Below, one piece after another: positions 45,804 to 54,225 of a stretch of 64,000 bases of DNA. This stretch comes from Enterobacter ludwigii (lineage in GTDB: Bacteria; Pseudomonadota; Gammaproteobacteria; Enterobacterales; Enterobacteriaceae), in contig CP083824.1 of NCBI GenBank assembly GCA_023023105.1, positions 930,001 to 994,000 on the forward strand. The letters run 5' to 3'. A model generated the notes under the pieces. The model made no database searches, had not been told where the DNA came from, and saw nothing but the letters and a program-made list of their open reading frames with translations. The translations under genes were made by a program, and so were the position numbers. How positions within the stretch are numbered: position 1 is the first letter of the stretch; each line of letters opens with the position of its first letter.

Positions 45804-47735
45804 TTAGCCGTTTTTGATTTTTAGGTCGACTTGAGATTGAGGTTTTCCGAATAGATATCCCTGCACGAGATCGCAGCCAAGTGCCTGAAGACGTTCAAGC
45901 TGCGCTTCGGTTTCAACACCTTCTGCGATGACACTCATATTGAGGCTCTTCGCCATACCGGTTATCAATTTGACGATATTAAGCGCATCATCCTGTGTGG
46001 AAATAGGATTCACAAAGGATTTGTCTATTTTAATTTTATCAAAATTCAATTCACTCAGTCTTGAGAGCGACGAATATCCCGTTCCGAAATCATCGATGGA
46101 AATTTTTACACCCAGAGATCTGAGCTTTTTGAGGATAGTGATTGGCATGTTGCTGTCACTGAAAAGAGAAGATTCCGTCACCTCCAACTCGAGTCGGTTA
46201 GCCGGTAGTCCTGTCTCTTTAAGGATGGATTGCACCATCGTCGTAAATGATTTATTACCCAATTGAATAGGTGAGACGTTTACGGAGATCCTTGCCGGAA
46301 TCGCCCATAGCGCTGCTTCCCGGCAGGCAAGCTCAAGCACAATTTTGCCGATCTGATTGATCATCCCGGTTTTTTCAGCGACAGAAATAAAGTAATCAGG
46401 TGACAGCATCCCCTTCACCGGGTGTATCCAGCGAATAAGCGCTTCATATCCGTAAATTTGATTGCTGAATGAATCGACAATAGGTTGGTAATATACAACG
46501 AACTCATGGTTATCGAGTGCTAGTGCCATGTCATGTTCAAGGGTTCTGCTTTCCTGCAATCTTTGCATCATCCACTGACGGAAGACTTTTATCTGCTGTG
46601 AACCTTCTTTTTTGGCTTCATAGAGCGCCAGATCGGCAAATTTATAGAGATAATCAGAGCGTCGTTCATTGTCTGATAAAACGATACCCACACAGGTAGC
46701 AATTTTTATAAGTTGATTATTAATCGTATAGGGCTGACTAATCTCATCGCTGATTTCTCTGGCTCGCGAAAGTGCCGCTGTTTCGGTTAAACCACTGGAC
46801 AGAAGCGCAAATTCATCACCGCCCAGGCGGTAAAATGTCTCTGAATCGCAACTCATTGAAGTCAGACGGCGGGATACCTGACGTAACAGTAAATCGCCGG
46901 TATCATGGCCATAGGTATCGTTGACCTCTTTGAACCGGTCTAAATCAAATAACATTACCGTTACAGGGATATGGTTTTTATCTGCCTGAAGATTAATTTT
47001 GTTGAGATCGTCCCAGAAGTAAAGTCGGTTTTTCATCCCGGTGAGGGAGTCATGATAGACATCATATTCCAGCTTCGCATTCTGAATTTGCAGTGTTTCT
47101 TTTGATAACTGGAGCTCTTCAGCAAGGCTTTTAACCTGCATATGTGCTTTGAGAATATTTTTGTTCTGATAGATCATTAAAAATCCCAGGATAAAGCTTA
47201 ATATCACCAGGAGCAATGAAAGAGCAGAGTAAATATAATAAAGTATCTGTACTTTCTTGTTGGATTCATTAACCGTGTTAATGTCTTTCGTTAATGCTGT
47301 TGCAGAAAGTTGACTCAGTGGTGCATCGAGCATATGCATATTTTTCAGGTATGCCTGTAACTCAGAATGGCTCATTTTCTCAAGATGACCATCCAGATAG
47401 TTCAGTATTTGCTCTACGCGTGAAGCGAGCTCCTGGTGCGTTTTATCGCTGTCAATATAGTGACCTAAATCTCCCCCTTTCATTAAATCGCCCTGACTCA
47501 GCATAATTTCAAGTCGCATGCGGACCTGGTCTATCGTAACGTCATCGGTATCGGTTGCGTATAGACCAAGCCATGATTCAAAACGGTAATACTCAGATAC
47601 CAGTTGGGCCACTGACCAGGACTCAGTGTATTGAGTCAGTTTTTGCAACTCTTGCTGTCGATCATAAACAAGGTATGCAATATATCCTGTCGTGATAAAA
47701 AGAGAAAAAATGATACCAACCAGTATCCTGTTCAT
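45804..47735 (-). CDS. membrane GGDEF-EAL protein (c-di-GMP turnover)
   Basis: A 643-aa inner-membrane protein. Two helices at residues about 4-22 and 168-193 enclose a periplasmic helical sensor domain. A GGDEF domain follows with an intact YRLGGDEFALL, then an EAL domain with intact YGYEALIRWIHP, later FDKIKIDKSFV and IAEGVETEAQL. Both motifs look catalytic, so it could make or degrade c-di-GMP; in such hybrids phosphodiesterase activity often dominates. It starts 17 bases after the periplasmic SUOX-fold protein gene with AGGAG, so the two are co-transcribed and the small protein may feed a signal to the sensor domain. Confidence 0.9.
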   Translation of the reverse strand: MNRILVGIIFSLFITTGYIAYLVYDRQQELQKLTQYTESWSVAQLVSEYYRFESWLGLYATDTDDVTIDQVRMRLEIMLSQGDLMKGGDLGHYIDSDKTHQELASRVEQILNYLDGHLEKMSHSELQAYLKNMHMLDAPLSQLSATALTKDINTVNESNKKVQILYYIYSALSLLLVILSFILGFLMIYQNKNILKAHMQVKSLAEELQLSKETLQIQNAKLEYDVYHDSLTGMKNRLYFWDDLNKINLQADKNHIPVTVMLFDLDRFKEVNDTYGHDTGDLLLRQVSRRLTSMSCDSETFYRLGGDEFALLSSGLTETAALSRAREISDEISQPYTINNQLIKIATCVGIVLSDNERRSDYLYKFADLALYEAKKEGSQQIKVFRQWMMQRLQESRTLEHDMALALDNHEFVVYYQPIVDSFSNQIYGYEALIRWIHPVKGMLSPDYFISVAEKTGMINQIGKIVLELACREAALWAIPARISVNVSPIQLGNKSFTTMVQSILKETGLPANRLELEVTESSLFSDSNMPITILKKLRSLGVKISIDDFGTGYSSLSRLSELNFDKIKIDKSFVNPISTQDDALNIVKLITGMAKSLNMSVIAEGVETEAQLERLQALGCDLVQGYLFGKPQSQVDLKIKNG

Positions 47736-47752
47736 TATGTTCTCCTGAACGA

Positions 47753-48247
47753 CTACTCAATCTTCATTTTGCTAACCTGCCATGCTGATCGTGAGTAATA
47801 AATCTGATTATTCAACTCAGGAAGACTGTCATAGGGGTATACAATGAACGATGGGCCTTTATCGCGGATGCGCATATATTCGCCATTAACCTTTAGGGCA
47901 AGTATGGCGTTGTATTTTTTGAAGTCACTGAGAGGGATGACGGTAGAGTAATCATTGAGCGCGATAACATTAATGTTTGATCCCTTCGCACCCACATAAT
48001 CCATGAGTTTGCTCATTGGAACGCCCTCAAACTTAGTGCGGCCATTATACCAGGGGGATGTTGTCTCAAAACTCACCATACCCAGTTTTTCAAGGCTGGC
48101 GAGATCAAACACTGCTTTCCCATTATCATTGGTATTTTCTATATTACCGTAAATCGTTAAAATGGGTTTACCGACTGGTTTTGGCAGGTCGCCAGCCCAG
48201 GTCAAACTCGGTGCCAGACAGCATAACAGCAGTAGGATTAATCGCAT
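47753..48247 (-). CDS. periplasmic SUOX-fold (molybdopterin-oxidoreductase-like) protein
   Basis: A 164-aa exported protein with a signal peptide (MRLILLLLCCLAPSLTWAG). The mature part (ILTIYGNIENTNDNGKAVFD, FEGVPMSKLMDYVGAKGSNI, RIRDKGPSFIVYPYDSLPEL) resembles the oxidoreductase molybdopterin-binding fold, but it is short and lacks the Cys that coordinates molybdenum, so it is probably a binding or sensing module. The ATG at 48247 is chosen because GGAGG is perfectly placed for it. A longer GTG start at 48259 would put that ribosome-binding site inside the gene. It is operonic with the GGDEF-EAL gene. Confidence 0.75.
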   Translation of the reverse strand: MRLILLLLCCLAPSLTWAGDLPKPVGKPILTIYGNIENTNDNGKAVFDLASLEKLGMVSFETTSPWYNGRTKFEGVPMSKLMDYVGAKGSNINVIALNDYSTVIPLSDFKKYNAILALKVNGEYMRIRDKGPSFIVYPYDSLPELNNQIYYSRSAWQVSKMKIE

Positions 48248-48644
48248 TTTGGCCTCCACTTTTTTACCAGAAGTATAAGAATTATAATTTAGTTATCATA
48301 CTAGTTTATATATTTTGTTGAGACGCTACTGTTTTTATACATTTTTTGCGTGTAAATCAAGTGAAATCAATGAGTTGTGTTTGTGAGGTGACAGGGTGTT
48401 TTCTGCATAAAAAACGGTTAAGTTGTTGAGATAAACCAATGTTACTTGAATAAACTCCCCCGCGTTTAAAAAATGATCGCTTTAATTGATTGATATTTTC
48501 TCACACTACTGATTTTACCCGGCCCGGTAACGTAGAAAAACACAACATAACGGGTGGCGAAGCCGTACGTTTATCCAGCTGGGCGAGAACGTGTAAGCCA
48601 CGTTGTCGCTGGCGGGAAAAATTCATACCGGAAAACCTGTTTAA
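48248..48644. other. gene-free spacer between two c-di-GMP loci
   Basis: About 400 bp without a gene. It holds the promoter of the SUOX-fold gene on the minus strand and the 3' flank of the cyclase gene. No terminator or repeat was recognised. Confidence 0.4.
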
Positions 48645-50429
48645 TCAGCCCGCCTCCAGCATCCCAAAACTCACAATCCTTGACCGACCCAACTCTTTCG
48701 CCCGGTATAGGGCCACATCCGCGGCGCGCAGCAGGTTGTCACTCTGGGCATGCTGGGGATAGCTGGCAATACCAATCGAGACATCCACCGGCCCAATTTC
48801 TGTAAGCCCGTAGCGAAGCGACAGCTCATGCACGCCGTTGTAAATCTTCTGTGCGCAGGTGTGAGCCTCTTCTTCACCAGCACCGGAGAGCAGAACCAGA
48901 AACTCTTCGCCCCCATAGCGGAACGCCAGTCCATTGTCATGTGCCGCCCGCTGAACAATCGACGCCACGCTTTTGATCACCTGATCGCCCGCTTCATGGC
49001 CGAAGCGGTCATTGATGCTCTTGAAGTGATCGATGTCGATCATCATGCAGCTTAACGGTTCACCGTTACGCATCGCCTGCGTCATTTGGGTTTGCAGGGT
49101 ATCTTCCAGATGATGACGATTACGCAAACCGGTAAGCGGGTCAAACAGGGCTTTTTCCAGCAATGCGTCGCGTAGTCGCTGGTTGGCGAGCGCCAGACCG
49201 AGTGCTTCGGCCATCAGTTCCAGATACGCGCGGGAAGGGGCATTATCCGCAGTGATATTCTGGAAGGAGAGCAAACCAATCGCCTCGCCCTGGGCGATAA
49301 GCGGCACGCACAGTGAACTATTCGACTGTGACTCCGGCAGGTGGTAACAGGCGATATCTGGCTCACCATTTACCGGCGGGTGGCTCTGCCCGCGACGCAC
49401 GGCCCAGCACTCATCCGGATGGAATGTCGTCTTTTCCCCGATCGGTGAAAGCCATTGTGCGACACAGCGCATCTGCCACGGATCGCGGTCAAGCACGTAG
49501 AGTTGGCCCGCTATCCCCGGTGCGATATTCGGTGCAAACAGCTCCGCCACGTTAATCACATCGTTAAAGTTCTCGCACCCTTGCAGTCGCTGGGTCATGC
49601 GCGCCAGCAGCTCGCGGATGGCCCAGTCGGCATCACGCTCTTTTTCCAGACGTTGTCGCGCCAGGCCGTTTTCACGGAAGATGCGGATGGCCTGAGCCAT
49701 ATCGCCGATCTCATCAATCTGGTTGAAATTGGGCGTTTCAACCGCGTAATCCTGTGAGGCCAGGCGGTGTACCACATCACTCAGACGCACCACGGGGCGC
49801 AGCACGCGACGTTTTAATATAAAGCCGAGCACAAACAAGAACAGCAGGGCGGTCAGAGCGACCATCAGCTCAGAAGCCGTACGCAGCGCTTTCGATTTTT
49901 TGGTTGCATCCTGAACGGAGGCGATGACGCGTTTGTCGAGTATCTGGTGAAAGTGATCGATCTGCTTCTGCGCGCGCTCCAGCTCCTTCTCATAGGGCTC
50001 ACCATAGAGCAGAGCAATGGCCTGAGCGTCTTCTCCTCGTTCCAGGCTGGAAAGCGCGGTTTGCTGCTCATCCTGCAGCTCATCAATAATTTTTAACCCT
50101 TCACGCAGCAGAGACAGCTCATCATCTGATGCACCATTGTCCCGCAGTTTTTCCAGCCGGAATTCAATGTTCTTCAGATAGCCCTCTGACTGCTGGTATT
50201 CCCTGAAGGTTTGCGGATCTTTTTTAATGACGTACAGGCGTGCCAAATCGGACTGCGCCCACGCGTCGGTCTCCACATCTTCAGTAAGCCCATCAAAACG
50301 CTGGCGTTGTTCCACCGCCTGACGTTCTGCGGTGTCGGCATTGGAGGCCATCAGCATGATGATGCCGGAGGCGATGGTCAGGCAGACAGTGGCACCATAG
50401 GCCCAGTTTGTTATCGTCGCGATTCGCAC
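48645..50429 (-). CDS. HAMP-GAF diguanylate cyclase
   Basis: A 594-aa membrane signalling protein. An N-terminal helix (about 10-28) and a second one (about 190-210) bracket a periplasmic helical domain. HAMP (about 210-262), GAF (about 285-420) and GGDEF domains (about 430-594) follow. The active-site motif is FRYGGEEFLVLLSG and an inhibitory-site RxxD-like region reads LTGLRNRHHLEDTL. It should make c-di-GMP. Translation starts at GTG, seven bases after AGGA. A homologous 3' scrap lies at 43791-43877. Confidence 0.9.
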   Translation of the reverse strand: MRIATITNWAYGATVCLTIASGIIMLMASNADTAERQAVEQRQRFDGLTEDVETDAWAQSDLARLYVIKKDPQTFREYQQSEGYLKNIEFRLEKLRDNGASDDELSLLREGLKIIDELQDEQQTALSSLERGEDAQAIALLYGEPYEKELERAQKQIDHFHQILDKRVIASVQDATKKSKALRTASELMVALTALLFLFVLGFILKRRVLRPVVRLSDVVHRLASQDYAVETPNFNQIDEIGDMAQAIRIFRENGLARQRLEKERDADWAIRELLARMTQRLQGCENFNDVINVAELFAPNIAPGIAGQLYVLDRDPWQMRCVAQWLSPIGEKTTFHPDECWAVRRGQSHPPVNGEPDIACYHLPESQSNSSLCVPLIAQGEAIGLLSFQNITADNAPSRAYLELMAEALGLALANQRLRDALLEKALFDPLTGLRNRHHLEDTLQTQMTQAMRNGEPLSCMMIDIDHFKSINDRFGHEAGDQVIKSVASIVQRAAHDNGLAFRYGGEEFLVLLSGAGEEEAHTCAQKIYNGVHELSLRYGLTEIGPVDVSIGIASYPQHAQSDNLLRAADVALYRAKELGRSRIVSFGMLEAG

Positions 50430-50499
50430 CTGATGATCCTTTTACGACATGAGTAGGATGGCGTTCTTTCAAATTATAGAAAACGTTTGATTTAAGGCG

Positions 50500-50524
50500 A
50501 AAAAAAAGGCGGCACAGTGCCGCC
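50500..50524 (-). terminator. terminator of the AI-2E-family gene
   Basis: GGCGGCA, loop CAG, TGCCGCC forms a 7-bp stem. On the minus strand it is followed by eight T. It lies 25 bases after the permease stop. Confidence 0.85.
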
Positions 50525-50549
50525 TGGTATGGTTTTTATCGTCACATCC

Positions 50550-51659
50550 TCACAAATCCGGAGGATTCTTTCCTTCTTCGATGAAATCCGCGTCCAGCTC
50601 TTCGGCGTTACCTTCGTGATCGCGCCCGGAGAAGAGGTTCCAGCAGGCGATAAACAGCGCGGCGATGAGCGGCCCAATCACAAAGCCGTTAATGCCGTAC
50701 AGCTCCATGCCGCCGAGGGTCGAGATCAGAATCAGGTAGTCCGGCATTTTGGTGTCTTTTCCCACCAGCAGCGGGCGCAGGATATTGTCCACCAGCCCGA
50801 CGACGATCACGAAGAAGCCCACAATAAACAGCCCTTGCCAGATCTGATGCGTGGCGAACAGGAAGATGGCGGCAGGCACCCAGACAATCGCCGAGCCGAT
50901 GGCGGGCACCAGCGAGAGGAACGCCATCAGCGCGCCCCAGAGCACGCTACCGTCAATCCCCACAATAGCAAACGCAATCCCGCCGAGAATGCCCTGAACC
51001 ACTGCCACCGCCGCCGTTCCTTTTACCGTGGCACGCGACACGCCGACGAATTTGGCAAACAGGTGCTGCTTGGCGAAATCCGACAGAGGGAGGGAGTCGA
51101 GGATCTGGCGCACCAGATACGGGCCGTCTTTCAGCAGGAAGAACAGCAGATAAAGCATGATGCCGAAGCTAATCGCAAAACCAAATGTTCCTTTGCCAAT
51201 CAGAAACGCGCTGCCGGCCAGGTACTGTCCACCCTGCAGGGCGACATCCGAGAGTTTTTTCTGGATTTGTGCCGCGTTGTTCAGGTTGTGATCTGCCAGG
51301 AAGCCGCTGGCCCAATCCGGAAGGCGGTTGAACAGGCCTGCGACCACTTCCGGGAATTGTGTGTTGTTCTCCTGTAACTTGGTGTAAACCACGTTCAGCT
51401 CAATGGCGAGTGAGGAGAGGATCACCGTCAACGGGATAAACACAATCAGGCAGATGATGCCGATGGTCAGCAGCGAGGCCAAGCCGTTGCGATCCCCTAG
51501 CGCGGCGCGCAATCTGTTTTTTACCGGGTTAAAGATGACGGTCAGGATCGCGGCCCACAGAATGGCGGAGAAGTAGGGCGACAGCACGTCGAAGAAGGCC
51601 CAGGTGACAAGGGCGAGAATAAAAATAAAGAAACCTTTGGTCAGTCCGTTAAAGCGCAT
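50550..51659 (-). CDS. AI-2E family transporter (DUF20 permease)
   Basis: A 369-aa inner-membrane protein with about eight helices: two near the N terminus (residues 8-45), one at 60-85, and a C-terminal set. The conserved LVDNILRPLLVGKDTKMPDYLILIS block of the family is present. The group includes TqsA, PerM and YdiK; this protein is clearly not YdiK by sequence. The substrate is unknown. The C-terminal tail is acidic (AEELDADFIEEGKNPPDL). IS1 has inserted in the spacer upstream. Confidence 0.85.
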   Translation of the reverse strand: MRFNGLTKGFFIFILALVTWAFFDVLSPYFSAILWAAILTVIFNPVKNRLRAALGDRNGLASLLTIGIICLIVFIPLTVILSSLAIELNVVYTKLQENNTQFPEVVAGLFNRLPDWASGFLADHNLNNAAQIQKKLSDVALQGGQYLAGSAFLIGKGTFGFAISFGIMLYLLFFLLKDGPYLVRQILDSLPLSDFAKQHLFAKFVGVSRATVKGTAAVAVVQGILGGIAFAIVGIDGSVLWGALMAFLSLVPAIGSAIVWVPAAIFLFATHQIWQGLFIVGFFVIVVGLVDNILRPLLVGKDTKMPDYLILISTLGGMELYGINGFVIGPLIAALFIACWNLFSGRDHEGNAEELDADFIEEGKNPPDL

Positions 51660-51785
51660 CAGTCAGTCCTGGTTACTAAGAAACTGTGTCGACTATAGAA
51701 CTGATTTAGGGATTTACCAATAATTGCGAGGCTGCTTCAGATAATGACCCTTGTTAGATAATGGATATAGAAGTATCGTTTTGCC

Positions 51786-51845
51786 ACGCCTGCAAAATCA
51801 GGCGTCGGGATTGACCTCCTGCTTTCTTCATCGGTGACGTATAAT
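51786..51845 (+). promoter_or_regulatory. inverted repeat and -10 of a P4-type leader promoter
   Basis: A 7-bp inverted repeat (ACGCCTG, CAGGCGT at 51786-51805) precedes TATAAT at 51840-51845. Before IS1 arrived, this -10 would have driven the structured leader now found beyond the insertion. A TTGACC at 51811 is spaced too far (23 bp) to be a normal -35, so an activator or another -35 is implied. This is an inference from layout. Confidence 0.45.
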
Positions 51846-51849
51846 CATG

Positions 51850-51858
51850 CGTCGTGCG
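51850..51858. repeat. IS1 target-site duplication, left copy
   Basis: CGTCGTGCG directly abuts the left end of IS1 and is repeated exactly at the right end. Nine bases is the usual IS1 duplication. Confidence 0.95.
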
Positions 51859-51913
51859 GGTAATGGTGCCAACTTACTGATTTAGTGTATGATGGTGTTT
51901 TTGAGGTGCTCCA

Positions 51914-52189
51914 GTGGCTTCTGTTTCTATCAGCTGTCCCTCCTGTTCAGCTACTGAAGGCGTGGTGCGTAACGGTAAAAGTACTGCCGGACATCAGCGC
52001 TATCTCTGCTCTCACTGCCGTAAAACATGGCAGCTACAGTTCACTTACACCGCTTCTCAACCCGGTACGCATCAGAAAATCATTGATATGGCCATGAATG
52101 GCGTCGGATGTCGCGCCAGTGCACGCATTATGGGCGTTGGCCTCAACACGATTTTACGACACTTAAAAAACTCAGGCCGCAGTCGGTAA
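51914..52189 (+). CDS. insA: IS1 protein InsA
   Basis: A 91-aa DNA-binding protein of IS1 with zinc-finger Cys residues ([20 protein letters not shown]) and a helix-turn-helix. Alone it represses transposase expression. A -1 frameshift near its end fuses it with InsB to give the active transposase. Confidence 0.95.
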   Translation: MASVSISCPSCSATEGVVRNGKSTAGHQRYLCSHCRKTWQLQFTYTASQPGTHQKIIDMAMNGVGCRASARIMGVGLNTILRHLKNSGRSR

Positions 52190-52611
52190 ACTCACGCATA
52201 CAACCGGGCAGTGACGTCATTGTTTGCGCGGAAATGGACGAACAGTGGGGTTACGTCGGCGCTAAATCACGCCAGCGCTGGTTGTTTTACGCGTATGACA
52301 GGATACGGAGGACGGTTGTGGCGCACGTATTCGGTGAACGCACGTTGGCCACGCTGGAGCGTCTTCTGGGCCTGCTGTCGGCCTTTGAGGTCGTGGTATG
52401 GATGACGGATGGCTGGCCGCTGTATGAATCACGCCTGAAGGGAGAACTGCACGTTATCAGCAAGCGATATACGCAGCGCATTGAGCGGCATAACCTGAAT
52501 CTGAGGCAGCATCTGGCAAGGCTGGGCAGGAAGTCACTGTCGTTCTCAAAATCGGTGGAGCTGCATGACAAAGTCATCGGGCATTATCTGAACATAAAAC
52601 ACTATCAGTAA
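52108..52611 (+). CDS. insB: IS1 protein InsB (transposase C-terminal part)
   Basis: A 167-aa frame carrying the DDE-type catalytic domain ([33 protein letters not shown], and the terminal [15 protein letters not shown]). Only the part beyond the InsA overlap is used in the InsAB' fusion. No disruption is seen. Confidence 0.93.
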   Translation: MSRQCTHYGRWPQHDFTTLKKLRPQSVNSRIQPGSDVIVCAEMDEQWGYVGAKSRQRWLFYAYDRIRRTVVAHVFGERTLATLERLLGLLSAFEVVVWMTDGWPLYESRLKGELHVISKRYTQRIERHNLNLRQHLARLGRKSLSFSKSVELHDKVIGHYLNIKHYQ

Positions 52612-52626
52612 GTTGGAGTCATTACC

Positions 52627-52635
52627 CGTCGTGCG
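52627..52635. repeat. IS1 target-site duplication, right copy
   Basis: CGTCGTGCG, identical to 51850-51858. Confidence 0.95.
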
Positions 52636-52639
52636 CTCT

Positions 52640-52735
52640 GCTATACCTCAATGGTGGGCTGAGTGAGGGCATCGTAAGGTGCGCCGGTATCCGATGAAGC
52701 CGGTAAGGTCAACTTCGCTCAGCCCGCCACCCATG
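52640..52735 (+). ncRNA. C4/CI-type antisense RNA leader (P4-like satellite), candidate
   Basis: The leader contains a long-range stem, GGGCTGAG (52656-52663) with CTCAGCCC (52718-52725), closed further by GGT/ACC. Two segments can pair with the sequence before the next gene: AGGTCAA (52706-52712) with TTGACCT (52739-52745), and CCGCCA (52724-52729) with TGGCGG (52752-52757). This arrangement, a processed leader RNA pairing with its own downstream message, is that of P1 C4 and P4 CI RNAs. Family membership is recalled from pattern rather than checked. Its promoter is now cut off by IS1. Confidence 0.55.
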
Positions 52736-52787
52736 AGATTGACCTCTCTGATGGCGGTGTTTACATCATTCATCGGAGGCTGCCACT

Positions 52788-53237
52788 ATGGCTACGACCC
52801 TAACTCAGACTCACCCATTATTTACATTGCCGTTAACCCACAACACCGATTTCACTGAACTAGCGGACAACTGCGAGCGATTTGTTGACGCTCTGGTGGA
52901 GTGTGACGAATTCGCCACAAGGCTTGCCCTGTGCGGACGACTCTCTGTCTGCCTGGCATTATTACAACCCACACTACTTGAACCTGTGCCGGAGCATTTG
53001 AAGGAGAACCTGACCGTGGAGTCCCTCCCAACACGTCTGCCTGTATTCGAACCGGAACCTGATCAGTTAGGTCATTACTGTCAGGTTCTGACGCAACTGT
53101 TAATGAGTGGTGCTCTGATGGCAGGAGCAGAACGTATGATGCAAGATCTGTTGTTTGAACTAGTAACCTACTACTCTGATACGCTAAAAATGCCGCGCTG
53201 GCTCAGAACGGAGGAGGGGATGATTACCCTTGAGTAA
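52788..53237 (+). CDS. hypothetical protein, P4-satellite orf151-like
   Basis: A 149-aa acidic protein (MATTLTQTHPLFTLPLTHNT, then DFTELADNCERFVDALVECD). It looks helical and has no signal peptide or named domain. A GGAGG ribosome-binding site precedes the ATG. Position behind a C4/CI-type leader suggests one of the early genes that precede alpha in P4-like satellites. No alpha, kil or integrase gene accompanies it, so it is probably a stranded remnant of such an element. The link to P4 rests on context and a weak memory of the family. Confidence 0.5.
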   Translation: MATTLTQTHPLFTLPLTHNTDFTELADNCERFVDALVECDEFATRLALCGRLSVCLALLQPTLLEPVPEHLKENLTVESLPTRLPVFEPEPDQLGHYCQVLTQLLMSGALMAGAERMMQDLLFELVTYYSDTLKMPRWLRTEEGMITLE

Positions 53238-53245
53238 TTCCCTCA

Positions 53246-53268
53246 CCCTCTCCCCAAACGGGAGAGGG
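53246..53268. repeat. CCCTCTCCC/GGGAGAGGG palindrome, copy 4
   Basis: A perfect 9-bp stem, CCCTCTCCC (53246-53254), loop CAAAC, GGGAGAGGG (53260-53268). It follows the 149-aa gene by nine bases. Confidence 0.75.
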
Positions 53269-53322
53269 GAGCGATGGTTCATACTATGTTCGGTTGAGAT
53301 TATGAACAATTCAGGATGAAAC

Positions 53323-53454
53323 ATGGTGAAGGACTTTTCAGAAGTGTTTCAAGATTATGTTTTCCCCATCTTTAAATTGTCACAGTATACTGAGCAAAAA
53401 AATCCAATGGAAATAAGTGATAATGAAAATAGTGAGCGAAATGAAAAAATTTAG
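53323..53454 (+). CDS. small ORF overlapping the membrane-protein gene
   Basis: A 43-codon frame starts MVKDFSEVFQDYVFPIFKLS and ends NSERNEKI. AGGA lies at a good distance upstream of the ATG. Its last ~30 bases overlap the start of the AT-rich membrane-protein gene in another frame, which would allow translational coupling. No homologue is recognised. Expression is unproven. Confidence 0.4.
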   Translation: MVKDFSEVFQDYVFPIFKLSQYTEQKNPMEISDNENSERNEKI

Positions 53455-54151
53455 AAGGCATTTTTTTATTTTCAAAAAAATAGTAGAAAATGGATGGAGA
53501 CTAGAAAGTGAGGGATTCTTTCTCTACTTTTTCGGGGGGATGTGTCTGATTGCTTTCGTTTTACTAAATGAGTATCTTTCTATCTATTTATCAGAGGACG
53601 TGTTTTCAGAAGCGTTGCTAAGCTTCTTTGTTTTTTATCCTATGTTGATTCTTTTTTTGCTAAATAGCACATTGATGGTTCTTAGGTTTTACTTTAAAAG
53701 AAGATTATTTCAAAGGTATTTATACAAAAGTTCACGACTTGTTGTTCTTAAGATGTGGCAGATTTGCTTGCCCGCAGCATTCGTTTTTACAGGTGTGGGT
53801 GTTGTTTGCCTTTTTATTTATTTATACTCTTTGTTTTCAGTTTCTCAGGATAAATATCTTAGGTATGCTGTGCTGTTTTTTTGTTATCCTTTGGCTCTGT
53901 TAATTTTTTTAGTTTTATCACATGTTATTAGCGCGTCAAGATTCTTATTTCGACGTGATAAATGGGTTAGGTATATTTTCAGTGTGGGATTGATTTTTTT
54001 GTTTTTCATGCTTTACAAAAGCTCTGGCGGGAGTCATAAGGTTGAGTTGGAAATAGATAATGTGCAATATGAAAAACTGCAGGAGTTGTCTAATGATAAT
54101 GTAAAAAAATATGCACAAGAATTATTTAATAACGCTCTGCAAAAAGAATAA
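53423..54151 (+). CDS. hypothetical AT-rich multi-pass membrane protein
   Basis: A protein of about 242 aa with roughly five hydrophobic helices (LYFFGGMCLIAFVLL, FFVFYPMLILFLLNSTLMVL, ICLPAAFVFTGVGVVCLFIY, AVLFFCYPLALLIFLVLSHV, YIFSVGLIFLFFML) and a short charged C-terminal tail. Base composition is far more AT-rich than its neighbours, a sign of horizontal acquisition. ATG at 53423 is preferred over GTG at 53417 or ATG at 53441, but the choice is uncertain. No known family; the preceding small ORF may be its partner. Confidence 0.6.
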   Translation: MKIVSEMKKFRRHFFIFKKIVENGWRLESEGFFLYFFGGMCLIAFVLLNEYLSIYLSEDVFSEALLSFFVFYPMLILFLLNSTLMVLRFYFKRRLFQRYLYKSSRLVVLKMWQICLPAAFVFTGVGVVCLFIYLYSLFSVSQDKYLRYAVLFFCYPLALLIFLVLSHVISASRFLFRRDKWVRYIFSVGLIFLFFMLYKSSGGSHKVELEIDNVQYEKLQELSNDNVKKYAQELFNNALQKE

Positions 54152-54225
54152 TAAACTAACTTTCGCATGAGGTCGGATTGCTCTCACCTGGTAAAAATCA
54201 TAAGTATCTGCTTGCGGAGGTGCTT

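Larger units (their letters stand above)
51859..52626 (+). mobile_element. IS1: IS1, complete copy
   Basis: A 768-bp element with ends GGTAATGGTGCCAACTTACT and GTTGGAGTCATTACC, the canonical IS1 termini. It contains intact insA and insB frames and a perfect 9-bp target duplication. The insertion looks recent because the flanking repeats are identical. It separates a promoter-like -10 from the antisense-RNA leader downstream. Confidence 0.97.

Noticed and set aside
50550..51659. Naming the AI-2E-family permease ydiK
   Set aside because: The recalled E. coli YdiK sequence is clearly different; only family membership is supported.
53423..54151. Assigning the AT-rich membrane protein to a known toxin or phage superinfection-exclusion family
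   Set aside because: Helix pattern and composition fit many small foreign membrane proteins; no specific motif supports a name.
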